Positions 19,118-28,582 of a DNA stretch of 64,000 bases are shown in pieces. The notes under the pieces were generated by a model. The model was not told the DNA's origin, did not search any database, and worked only from the letters and a program-made list of their open reading frames with translations. Source of the stretch: Fidelibacterota bacterium. Lineage in GTDB: Bacteria > Fidelibacterota > UBA8477 > JABMPR01. Positions within the stretch are counted from its first letter, which is position 1. The number at the start of each line of letters is the position of its first letter. Where the stretch lies: the NCBI GenBank assembly GCA_016844945.1, contig JAERTJ010000011.1, positions 1-64,000 on the forward strand, written 5' to 3'. A program made the position numbers and the translations under genes.

Positions 19118-21709
19118 ATGAGAGCTTTCAACAGCCTGGTCATCCTGTGTCTAATGGTCACCTTTGCATTCGGGCAATTGTTTATTAATGAGATAGATTA
19201 CGATCAAACAGGAACAGATGCGGCAGAATATTTAGAGCTGGCTGGACCAGCTGGAACCTACAACGCTGTAACGGTTGAATTGGTGAATGGAAACAATAAT
19301 TCTATCTATCAGTCAGCTGATCTTGGTAGCATTACTCTGACTGACGAGTCAAATGGGTTTGGCTTTTATGTCGTTGGTGTTGCCGTAGTTCCAAATGTTG
19401 ATGTGACACCTGCTGGATGGCCCTCAGAAAACCTCATACAGAATGGCGCACCAGATGCCGTGGTTCTCAGGGTTGGGGGTGCTATTGTTGATGCCATCGC
19501 CTATGAAGGTGAGATGACTGATGCAGATGGCAATCCCATGGAAAGTGCAACAGGAGATTTTTCTGGTATCGATTCATCTATGAGCAGAATTGGTATCGAT
19601 GGTTCTCCCTGGGAATATGGTCCTTTTTCTCCAGGCGCTGTGAATGCGAATCAAACCTTTGATCCATCCGTTAATTACCCGCCTCAAGCCAATGCAGGTG
19701 CAGACCAATCGGTGGAGAGTGGGGCAACGGTAACACTAGATGGGAGTGCCAGTACGGATAGCGATGGATCCATTGCGAGCTATCTTTGGGAACAGACTGA
19801 CGGAACAACTGTCACCCTGACCGGTGCCAATACTGCTACTGCAAGTTTTGTTGTTCCTGATGTCACAGAAACTACCTCCTGGTCATTTTCTCTGACTGTA
19901 ACAGATGACGATGATGCTACCGACACAGATGAAGTAACCATTACCGTAAATATCAGCGCTGAAATGACCATCGCTCAAGCTCGCGCTCAAGGGACTGGCG
20001 TCCTCGTTACGGTTACGGGTTTGGTCAATAGTGTTAACTTTTCCAGTAGTGGTTCAGAATATACGTTTGAAGATGAGACTGCCGGTATCGACCTCTATTT
20101 TTCTGGCGCAGTATTGGATCTGGGTTTTGGTGATGATATTACGGTTACAGGCACCACAGAGGAATACAATGGGAAATTCGAGATCGTTCCAGGTGCAGTT
20201 GGCGATATTGTCGTTAACAGCACAGGCAACACACTCCCTGACCCCCAGGTAATTACTGTGGCTGAGCTAGCCGCAAATGGTGAGAACTATGAGAGTGAGC
20301 TGATCATGATCCTCGGTGTGTCGAATGCCGGGAGTGGTGATGCATGGCCAAACTCTGGATCGAATGCAAACCTGGATATTACTGATAATGGCACAGACAT
20401 CTCAGTTATGCGCATAGACAAGGAAACAGAAATCGATGGCTCCGTTGAACCCATCTGGCCACTGGATGTGATTGGGGTTGTCTCAGAATTTGGTGGAGTT
20501 TACCAGATATTACCACGTGTTTTGGCTGACTTTGTCTCTGACCTTGTGGTACCCACATTTGCCAATGCTGCACATTCCCCGGAGTTTGTAACCGGTGGAA
20601 ATCAGATAGAGGTCAGCATCGATATCATTCCAGGGGATGAAACCCAAAGCATCAGTTCTGCAAACATCATGTGGGGTATCGATGGAACAACACTGAACCC
20701 AAGCGCCATGTGGTTGGACAACGGAAATACCTGGATGGGCATTATCCCTGCCCAGGATGCCAATACATTTCTGGAGTATGAAGTCATCGCGACTACAAAC
20801 GAGGGGAGTGAGTTTGACTCATACACCTATGAAATCGCCATCGCTTCATCTGAACTAACCCCTATTGCCTCAATTCAAGCCGACCCTGTGATTGGTGAAG
20901 TTGTCACTGTTGAAGGTATCATTACCATCGGTGCAGGATTGCTCCAGACCGGACTGACAAAGGCTTATATCCAGGATGCTTCAGGTCGTGGTATCAATCT
21001 TTTCCAGTATGATGAATTGGAATTGAACCGTGGAGATATGATTAAGGCTGTGGGTGTGGTGGATGTCTATCTTTCAACCGTGGAGATTAAGGATTTCTCT
21101 TATCAGGTTATTTCCTCAGGCAATGCCCTACCAGCTCCAGTTATACTCACCCCTGGTGAAGCCAATGAAACTGAATATGAAGGAACCTGGCTCAAGATTA
21201 CTGGAACAATCACAGATACCTGGTCAGCGGGTGGTGGACAAAATGTATTGATCGGAGATGGATCTGATACTTGTGTGGTCCGTATCTGGGAGACAACAGG
21301 TGTTGATGTCACACCTCTGGTAGTTGGGACAGAATGGTCATTTATGGGTGTTGAGAGTCAGTATAATAGTGTTTTCCAGATGTTGGTTGCCTATGATGCA
21401 GATATCACCAGCACCAGTGCCATTGATGTCATTGATAATAAACCCTCGACGTTTGCTCTGAATCCAGCCTATCCCAATCCTTTCAATCCAGCCACTACCC
21501 TGAGCTGGGACCTGGAAGCTGCAACCGAACTTTCTATCCGAGTGATTGATGTGAGAGGCCGGGAAGTTGCCCATCTAGCTGAGGGACATAGTGGTCCTGG
21601 TCAGTTTTCCTTGAGTTGGGATGCTTCGGAACTCAGTTCAGGTGTCTACTTTATTCAGCTGATCACACCTGAGGCAACAGCTATACAAAAAGTGATGCTC
21701 CTTAAGTAA
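19118..21709 (+). CDS. Secreted multidomain protein: lamin-tail-like domain, PKD-like domain, OB-fold (YhcR-like) domains, T9SS sorting domain
   Basis: LFINEIDYDQTGTDAAEYLELAGPAG (LTD); PQANAGADQSVESGATVTLDGSASTDSDGSIASYLWEQTDG (PKD/REJ-like); VLVTVTGLVNSVNFSSSGSEYTFEDETAGIDLYFSG (OB); C-term YPNPFNPATTLSWDLE...SGVYFIQLITPEATAIQKVMLLK. Confidence 0.8.
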   Translation: MRAFNSLVILCLMVTFAFGQLFINEIDYDQTGTDAAEYLELAGPAGTYNAVTVELVNGNNNSIYQSADLGSITLTDESNGFGFYVVGVAVVPNVDVTPAGWPSENLIQNGAPDAVVLRVGGAIVDAIAYEGEMTDADGNPMESATGDFSGIDSSMSRIGIDGSPWEYGPFSPGAVNANQTFDPSVNYPPQANAGADQSVESGATVTLDGSASTDSDGSIASYLWEQTDGTTVTLTGANTATASFVVPDVTETTSWSFSLTVTDDDDATDTDEVTITVNISAEMTIAQARAQGTGVLVTVTGLVNSVNFSSSGSEYTFEDETAGIDLYFSGAVLDLGFGDDITVTGTTEEYNGKFEIVPGAVGDIVVNSTGNTLPDPQVITVAELAANGENYESELIMILGVSNAGSGDAWPNSGSNANLDITDNGTDISVMRIDKETEIDGSVEPIWPLDVIGVVSEFGGVYQILPRVLADFVSDLVVPTFANAAHSPEFVTGGNQIEVSIDIIPGDETQSISSANIMWGIDGTTLNPSAMWLDNGNTWMGIIPAQDANTFLEYEVIATTNEGSEFDSYTYEIAIASSELTPIASIQADPVIGEVVTVEGIITIGAGLLQTGLTKAYIQDASGRGINLFQYDELELNRGDMIKAVGVVDVYLSTVEIKDFSYQVISSGNALPAPVILTPGEANETEYEGTWLKITGTITDTWSAGGGQNVLIGDGSDTCVVRIWETTGVDVTPLVVGTEWSFMGVESQYNSVFQMLVAYDADITSTSAIDVIDNKPSTFALNPAYPNPFNPATTLSWDLEAATELSIRVIDVRGREVAHLAEGHSGPGQFSLSWDASELSSGVYFIQLITPEATAIQKVMLLK

Positions 21710-21725
21710 TACATAAGAAACCTTT

Positions 21726-21754
21726 GAAAGGCGTCCACAATTTGGGCGCCTTTC
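21726..21754 (+). terminator. Hairpin terminator, followed by a second small dyad (GTGTCT-ATATG-AGACAC, 21755-21771)
   Basis: GAAAGGCGTCC-ACAATTT-GGGCGCCTTTC, 11-bp stem with one wobble. Confidence 0.6.
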
Positions 21755-21807
21755 GTGTCTATATGAGACACACAACGATTGACATAAGATGAAACAGAAG
21801 TGAGAGA

Positions 21808-23814
21808 ATGAAGAGAAATACCCTACAAAGCGCGTTGCTAATGCTCATCCCGTATGTGCTATTTGCAACGGATCATCTATTGATCAGCGAATTGGTTCTA
21901 CAGCCAGCAGATGGCGAGTATATCCTTATCACCAATCCCACGAGCAGTTCGATCAATTTGAGTGATTACTATCTGACTGATGCTACGGATACAACGAACC
22001 AAAAGTACTATTATAACCTGCCAACAGGGATGGACTACTGGTCTGGTGGTTCAACAGATTTTATTGCACGTTTCCCTGATATTGCAATAGCAGCTGGAGC
22101 CTCATTGACCATTGCCACTGAATCCGCCGCGAAGTATTCAGGCGAGTATGGACATGCACCTGATCTGGTGTTAAAGGCTGATTTTTTGCCCGCAGTTGAT
22201 GGGCAATCCACTATTGGTGGTGCGCCTTTCAAATTCAATGCAGCAGAAACTATTGTACTGTTTTATTGGGATGGTACTTCCACCACAGTCAATGATGTTG
22301 AATATCTGGTCTGGGGTGTGGACTCAACCGCCGCTTCTGGACATATGATTGATAAAACCGGAGTGAGTGGTTATTTACCTGATACTCCGATAACAGAGCA
22401 GTCTTTTCTCCCACGTCACGAAAATGGATTCAAATTGATTCGCAATAGCGATGAGGGGACAGAAACTGCAGCAGGTGGGAATGGCATTACCGGTCATGAT
22501 GAAACCAGTGAGAATCTGGCTGACACCTGGTCTGTAGTTGACTTAACAATCGTCAAACCAGAAATCAGCAATATTCTGGTTTCACCTGATGATCCAGAAA
22601 CCACTGAAGATATCACCATCAGTGCTGATATTACTGATGCAGCAGGCGTGAGTAGTGTGACTTTGACCTATACATTCCCTTCGGAAACAGGCACACCACA
22701 GGACGTTCTTATGCTAAATACCGCTGGTGATACTTATGCATATACAATTCCTGCTACTAATGCAGAAGGAACCCTGAACTATTTCATTACCGTAGTAAAC
22801 ACAAGTGGTCTCACAGAAACAAGTGCTATTGGTGGAATCGAAATCGCGGATCCGCCACCACCGGTGACCATGAAAACGATATGGGAGAATTATGGTGAGT
22901 ATGAAGGACAAAGCATTACGCTTAGTGGTGTGATTGCCATCGGTTCTGGGATTACTCGCTCTGACCGGACTGAAGCCTACATACAAGACTATTCTGGCTA
23001 TGGACTGGTGATTTCGGCAGGTGGTCTTGTTAATCCTCCCCTCGTAAAAGGTGACTCCATTCTTATTGAGGGGTTAATCGATGAATACAATGGGGCAATT
23101 CAGATTCAGGAATTTACGACAACCCTATTGGATACTGATGTTCCTGTGTCAAACGTTGCTAAGATTTCGACCGCTCAACTAAACACTCTGGAATGGGAAG
23201 GACGTTTTGTGGAAGTCTCTGGAATTGTGGCCAGTGTGGCTCACGATATTGGGGGTGGCTCAAACATCACCCTTGAAGATTTTACCGGTGATATTGTGAG
23301 TGAGAAAGATAAGCAGATCACCTTACGGGTCTGGGATTCAACCAATCTGTTTGGAGATTCTCTAGCCACGGCGCTCCTACAGGCAGGAAGTAAGGTCAGT
23401 GTGCGTGGGCTTGCTGGTCAGTACAACGGCGAGGGTCAGCTGGTTCTGGCTTATGCAAGTGATGTACAGGAATTTCCAGAGGGTGATGATGGCGATGGCA
23501 GCACCGTGCTCTCAGTTGCTCCATTTCCCTTTGATCCTTTACGGGGTGAAAAAATTCAATACACTTTTTCATTTCCAGGCAATTCACATATCACACTGAG
23601 AGTGTTTGATCTTTCAGGAAGATTCGTAACCACCTTATTTGATGGCTACAGAACACCTCCTCTTGAAATTACCAATTACTGGAAAGGCAGGACTGAGACT
23701 TACAGTGTTGTGCCCCCTGGAACATATATCATGCATCTGGAAACCATTAATCGTATGAGCGGTGAGACACGTCGGGATACAGCACCTGTCGTTGTCGCGG
23801 CGCGGACACGGTAA
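21808..23814 (+). CDS. Secreted lamin-tail / OB-fold domain protein with FlgD-Ig-like C-terminus
   Basis: LLISELVLQPADGEYILITNPTSSSINLSDYYLTDATD (LTD); SITLSGVIAIGSGITRSDRTEAYIQDYSGYGLVI (OB); ITLRVFDLSGRFVTTLFDG...VPPGTYIMHLE. Confidence 0.75.
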   Translation: MKRNTLQSALLMLIPYVLFATDHLLISELVLQPADGEYILITNPTSSSINLSDYYLTDATDTTNQKYYYNLPTGMDYWSGGSTDFIARFPDIAIAAGASLTIATESAAKYSGEYGHAPDLVLKADFLPAVDGQSTIGGAPFKFNAAETIVLFYWDGTSTTVNDVEYLVWGVDSTAASGHMIDKTGVSGYLPDTPITEQSFLPRHENGFKLIRNSDEGTETAAGGNGITGHDETSENLADTWSVVDLTIVKPEISNILVSPDDPETTEDITISADITDAAGVSSVTLTYTFPSETGTPQDVLMLNTAGDTYAYTIPATNAEGTLNYFITVVNTSGLTETSAIGGIEIADPPPPVTMKTIWENYGEYEGQSITLSGVIAIGSGITRSDRTEAYIQDYSGYGLVISAGGLVNPPLVKGDSILIEGLIDEYNGAIQIQEFTTTLLDTDVPVSNVAKISTAQLNTLEWEGRFVEVSGIVASVAHDIGGGSNITLEDFTGDIVSEKDKQITLRVWDSTNLFGDSLATALLQAGSKVSVRGLAGQYNGEGQLVLAYASDVQEFPEGDDGDGSTVLSVAPFPFDPLRGEKIQYTFSFPGNSHITLRVFDLSGRFVTTLFDGYRTPPLEITNYWKGRTETYSVVPPGTYIMHLETINRMSGETRRDTAPVVVAARTR

Positions 23815-23826
23815 GGAGGCTGGATC

Positions 23827-24756
23827 ATGACGAATCAAAAATATACTTCAACAAAACTAGCTATCGGTGTAATCCTGGTATTGTTATCCAGTCAAGTATT
23901 TGCTCAAGTGACTTCGAACATTCAGTCAACCACTGCTCGAAGAACGGCAGTTGCTGCCAGTAATGTGGCCTGGAGTAATTCAGCAGACCTGCTTTTTACA
24001 AACCCAGCCCTTCTGGCAGAGTTTGAGGGGATCGGACTCATTGCAGGCTATCAAAAACCATTTGGCCAGAGCTTCCTCAATCATTCAGTGGCAGGTATTG
24101 CATATGATTCAGGTCTTGAATATGGAAATTTTGGAATAACCACCACCTCACTCAATACTGGAAGTGGCGATGAAAATCTTGCCACAGAAACAGTTGTTGG
24201 ACTTCATTATGGCGGATGGTTGATGAAGGACAGACTGTCTTCCCTGGCACTGGGAGTATCACTGAACTTTCTTAACATATCCTATGGAATGAGTGCCGGA
24301 GAATCAGGCGACGGATCAGATGGTGTTGACCTGGGAACTATAAGTGAATACGGTGTTGATATAGGTCTGGTAGCCAGCCTGGGTAAAAAGCATCGAGCTG
24401 CAGTTCTGGTAAAGAATATCAATGAACCGACTGTGGGAAGCACAGGTACATTAACACCTCTACCACAGGTGTTGGTTGGTGGTTTTGCCTATTCGCCCGT
24501 TGAAGAGGTTACAACTACCTTTTCATTAAACTATACATCTGGCTATCCAGTAGAATTTCATGGTGGACTGGAATACAGACTTAATTCCCATTACAGCATT
24601 CTAACTGGGATGCAATCGCAACCCAATCGACTCTCAGCAGGGATGAAAATTAACATCGGAAAACTCTCCATGGAGTACGGTGCTATCACTCACCCCGTCC
24701 TACCAATAACACATGCTCTATCCGTGAGTTTTCAACTAAAAGGCCGTGGCAAGTGA
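23827..24756 (+). CDS. PorV/PorQ-type outer membrane protein
   Basis: TTARRTAVAASNVAWSNSADLLFTNPALLAEFEGIGLIAGYQKPFG...LSAGMKINIGKLSMEYGAITHPVL. Confidence 0.65.
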   Translation: MTNQKYTSTKLAIGVILVLLSSQVFAQVTSNIQSTTARRTAVAASNVAWSNSADLLFTNPALLAEFEGIGLIAGYQKPFGQSFLNHSVAGIAYDSGLEYGNFGITTTSLNTGSGDENLATETVVGLHYGGWLMKDRLSSLALGVSLNFLNISYGMSAGESGDGSDGVDLGTISEYGVDIGLVASLGKKHRAAVLVKNINEPTVGSTGTLTPLPQVLVGGFAYSPVEEVTTTFSLNYTSGYPVEFHGGLEYRLNSHYSILTGMQSQPNRLSAGMKINIGKLSMEYGAITHPVLPITHALSVSFQLKGRGK

Positions 24757-24766
24757 GGAGTGAGTT

Positions 24767-27226
24767 ATGAATAAAACCCTCCTTCAAATCTGTTTGATCC
24801 TTGTCCTGGGGCTACAGGTGATTACTGCTGCTTCTCTTGACATTAATAATGCAGATGAAGCCACTATCATGGATCTGGAGACCCGAGAAGCTGTCAAACT
24901 AGCCTTGATTGAGCATATGGATGAAATGGGCCCTATCGAGAGTTTTTACGAAATCTCTGAAATTGCTGAGATCTCAGCCACAGATCTTTTGCAACTGAAA
25001 TCCTTGATTGCCATTTATCCAAGACGCACGAAGAGCAATTCACGCCTTGAGGATAATTATCGAAAAGTTGAGCAATGGACATCTCAGGAAGGTGCCAGCG
25101 AAGGTCTAATAGAATTATGGCTGGATCGTCTGGCGGAACCGATAAACATTAATACAGCCTCCTATGAAGATATCATTTCATTTCAGAATGTGACCCCGGT
25201 GGATGCAGTGGCGATTCTGAAGCTGAGAGAACAAATGGGAACATTTAGATATCAACGTGCACTGAGAAATGCCGTGGGTCTGTCTTATTATGGCTATCGT
25301 AATTTGAGAGATTTTGTTCGCTTTGATGATGATCCAACGGGACAGTGGCATCTGTGGTACTCCACGGTTATGAAAACGATCCCATCAACCAACTCCACCG
25401 ATGAAGAAGCTGCAAGTCCCATTACCAGGAATTATCCCCCTGACCTTTTGCACAAATTGAGTTTCTCCAATTCACGTCACTGGAAATTTGGGATGGTTTA
25501 TAACCGCCAGTTAGGGGAGGCTAATCGTTATTTTGAGGGAACAGATATTCCTGAAGTAAAAGCCGCCCTGACTTTGTCAGATTTTGATTTTGGTCCTATT
25601 CACCTCGATCGCATCATCCTGGGTAGTTATAATGTGACCTTTGGTCAAGGTGTTGTCATGGAGAACACTGACTTTCGCGCACCTCGTCGTTCAGGCTATG
25701 GCTGGCAAAAACGTGTCCCCGGAATTTTCACTGATCTATCACGGTCACAAGAATATGCATTTAATGGTCTGGGACTGCAGGCACGTTTGTTCGATAAATT
25801 TGTATTCATGGGGTTCGCCTCAAAAAATGATCGCGATGCTGTTTTGAATGCAGATGGTGAATCATTTACCTCCCTGATCACCCTATATCCACGCCAGAAT
25901 GTGGGATTCTCGGATACAACCACACTAACACATCCCATGTTGGATGTGGTTAACGAAGTAACCTATGGTGGTCATCTGCGATATGAATTTGCACCTGGGA
26001 CTTTTATTGGTCTGTCCTCGTATGAAAGTCTATATGACAAAGCCCTTCAGCCTGATCCAGTTGCTACAATCATAGACTCCTCCGCATCAAGCCGATATCT
26101 TACAGGAATTGGTAATGGTGCTGATAGTGAAATCGAAGCCATGTATGCTTCCTATGCTGAATCACCTCTATGGGACGCAGCCAGGGCGAATCGGCGGGTT
26201 ATGGGAATGGAATTTAATACAGTCATTCAAAACCTGGCCCTCCAGGGTGAGATAGGAGTACTAGATGTTGATGGGAGCATTCAGGATATCTCAAACGATC
26301 CTAAATCGCTAATCCTATCGGCCTATCTGCAGTTTGACAACTTGAATCTACTCATGCTTTATCGGGATACGGATCTGGCATTTGATAATCCCTATCAACG
26401 CAGTTTTTCAAACTACCAGAAATACAAAAGCTCCATCTTCGAGGATGAGTACTATCTGGTGGATCCCATTTATGTACATCTCTATGCTTCATCACCTCAG
26501 CCCCAGGCTGAAAGAGGTGTTTATCTTCGATCAAGATATCAACTGCATCGCAGGTTTGTAGTAACGACGGATTTTGATACCTGGACACGTGTTCCTGATG
26601 GTGCAAACTATCATCGCACAAAAATGCGATTAGAATTTCGGCCCACATTCAATTACCGAATTACGTTGAGTCATAAATGGCAGAAGAGAGCAGAGTTTAA
26701 TCTCTTTTCACCCACAGGCTATGACAATATTGAAACCATATTGGCATCCCGATTCAGATTGTCAAAATTCAATCAATTGAGTGTCCAATACACCAAGACA
26801 TCCACCTTATTTGATCCAAGAAAACGACTGGTCATTGGGCTCGAAGAGGGAACAAACTATTCATCGGATGTTGGGAATGCACTTAGCCCAAGTGAAGCAC
26901 TGAATGTTGCAGTTACTCACAACTTGAACGAACGCTTCAGGATAAAGGCTGCTGTCACAGCATATAAGGGATTTATCTGGGCATTTGAGGACACAGATTT
27001 CCAGGTGTTCAATTCCCTGAACGGAAACTTTCGTTATTGGATCTCAGCTTATAGCCGTCTCGGGAATCATTGGTCAATGCGAATCAAATATTCCCATGAT
27101 AACGGTCTGGCTACATCCAATTACGCGTTTGGTGGTGAGGGAGAATCAGCCCGATCACCCCAGACAAATATCTTGAATTGGTCCCAAAAATCTGATTTCA
27201 GATTTCAACTAGATTACGCCTTTTAG
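24767..27226 (+). CDS. Helix-hairpin-helix (ComEA-like) protein with large beta-rich, probably outer-membrane C-terminal domain
   Basis: SLDINNADEATIMDLE...GPIESFYEISEIAEIS and EPININTASYEDIISFQNVTPVDAVAILKLREQMGTFRYQRALRNAVGLS (HhH repeats); long aromatic beta-strand region to the C-terminus. Confidence 0.75.
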   Translation: MNKTLLQICLILVLGLQVITAASLDINNADEATIMDLETREAVKLALIEHMDEMGPIESFYEISEIAEISATDLLQLKSLIAIYPRRTKSNSRLEDNYRKVEQWTSQEGASEGLIELWLDRLAEPININTASYEDIISFQNVTPVDAVAILKLREQMGTFRYQRALRNAVGLSYYGYRNLRDFVRFDDDPTGQWHLWYSTVMKTIPSTNSTDEEAASPITRNYPPDLLHKLSFSNSRHWKFGMVYNRQLGEANRYFEGTDIPEVKAALTLSDFDFGPIHLDRIILGSYNVTFGQGVVMENTDFRAPRRSGYGWQKRVPGIFTDLSRSQEYAFNGLGLQARLFDKFVFMGFASKNDRDAVLNADGESFTSLITLYPRQNVGFSDTTTLTHPMLDVVNEVTYGGHLRYEFAPGTFIGLSSYESLYDKALQPDPVATIIDSSASSRYLTGIGNGADSEIEAMYASYAESPLWDAARANRRVMGMEFNTVIQNLALQGEIGVLDVDGSIQDISNDPKSLILSAYLQFDNLNLLMLYRDTDLAFDNPYQRSFSNYQKYKSSIFEDEYYLVDPIYVHLYASSPQPQAERGVYLRSRYQLHRRFVVTTDFDTWTRVPDGANYHRTKMRLEFRPTFNYRITLSHKWQKRAEFNLFSPTGYDNIETILASRFRLSKFNQLSVQYTKTSTLFDPRKRLVIGLEEGTNYSSDVGNALSPSEALNVAVTHNLNERFRIKAAVTAYKGFIWAFEDTDFQVFNSLNGNFRYWISAYSRLGNHWSMRIKYSHDNGLATSNYAFGGEGESARSPQTNILNWSQKSDFRFQLDYAF

Positions 27227-27235
27227 AGGATTACA

Positions 27236-28573
27236 GTGAAAAGAAATATTATGAAAAATCGACAAAATATAATGACTACGATGCTCCTGACTTTGCTGCT
27301 GAGTATGAGTGGTCATGGGCAGAGTTATTTCTCAGGTTTTGGTCTGTTGCAAAACAATACTTATGATGCCCGATCTGCAGGAATGGGACTTTCGAGGACA
27401 GCCATTGATCAGGGAGCCTGGAGTGTAACAGGCAATCCAGCCCACCTGGCAAATACAAAGGGTCCAAGTGTATCCTTCACCATGCTTTCAAGACAGGTTA
27501 GTGAAAATCGCAGCATTGATGCCATCGACCAATTTTCTGATGTCGTGACTAAAAATGTATATGCAGCGAACACCCACACTCATAGTAATTATGCCATGGC
27601 ACTTAATTATGGGTTCAAGCAACTCACATTTGCCTATGCCTGGACTCCAGTTCATGATTTCGCCTATGCCTATTCAGAGGAAGTCCGCAATAGCCTTTCA
27701 TCAGGTTATTACAACCGTGACCTGATTGCAGGTTATCATACTCTCGATATGAAGGGACAAATCTATGGACACTACCTGGGTGTATCTTCAAAGATCAAAG
27801 GTTTTGCCATAGGATTCAATGTGGTGACGTACGCAGACAGAGATATCTCCATCTTGAAAAAGGTTTCCGTTCTGTCTGAAGATAATGCCCTGGCTTCTGA
27901 TACCTCTTATGCGCACCTATCCAGTTATGCCATTGAGAGCTCAGGAGTGGGCTTTAACCTGGGTTTATCCTATGATGTGACCCAGCACATGGCTTTACAC
28001 TATGTGCTTGAAAAAACCGGTGATTTGAGCTTGAATAGCGATGGTTTGGTTCCATTTGCAGATTCAGAGAGATTTTATCCTGATTATTACCAGCCAGATT
28101 CAAATATAGTTTTTACTATTCGCACACCCCTAGCACATCGCATGGGGATCTCGTTCTCCCCGGGGCAAAAGCATAAGACAATCGCCAGTTTCGAAATGGA
28201 GCTCCACGAGGGACAAACCATTGAATATTCAGATGATGTGAATGGACTGGATGAATTTGATTATCGTCTGGAACACTACTCTGCGTTTCATGTAGGTCTA
28301 GAGCATTGGGCTAGCCCCAGCTTACCTATCCGTTTTGGGTATAGCTATGAAGAATCACCTATCGATAAGGCTCTTACCATTACCCGGTTTACACTGGGCG
28401 GAAGCTTAATTGTCAAACAAATTCAGTTTGATATGGCAGGCAGCATGAGTTCGGTTGGTTATACTTATCCAGATTTGTTTCCCACAGTTCTTAAGGCTGA
28501 TTTTCCTGATATTGAATCCGTCAATGAAAGTGTCCTGAATCTGTATGTAACCGCCAGCTATCGCTTGCCCTAG
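27236..28573 (+). CDS. PorV/FadL-like outer membrane beta-barrel protein
   Basis: GLLQNNTYDARSAGMGLSRTAIDQGAWSVTGNPAHLANTKGPSVSFT...MGISFSPGQKHKTIASFEMELHE. Confidence 0.6.
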   Translation: MKRNIMKNRQNIMTTMLLTLLLSMSGHGQSYFSGFGLLQNNTYDARSAGMGLSRTAIDQGAWSVTGNPAHLANTKGPSVSFTMLSRQVSENRSIDAIDQFSDVVTKNVYAANTHTHSNYAMALNYGFKQLTFAYAWTPVHDFAYAYSEEVRNSLSSGYYNRDLIAGYHTLDMKGQIYGHYLGVSSKIKGFAIGFNVVTYADRDISILKKVSVLSEDNALASDTSYAHLSSYAIESSGVGFNLGLSYDVTQHMALHYVLEKTGDLSLNSDGLVPFADSERFYPDYYQPDSNIVFTIRTPLAHRMGISFSPGQKHKTIASFEMELHEGQTIEYSDDVNGLDEFDYRLEHYSAFHVGLEHWASPSLPIRFGYSYEESPIDKALTITRFTLGGSLIVKQIQFDMAGSMSSVGYTYPDLFPTVLKADFPDIESVNESVLNLYVTASYRLP

Positions 28574-28582
28574 AAGGTATTT

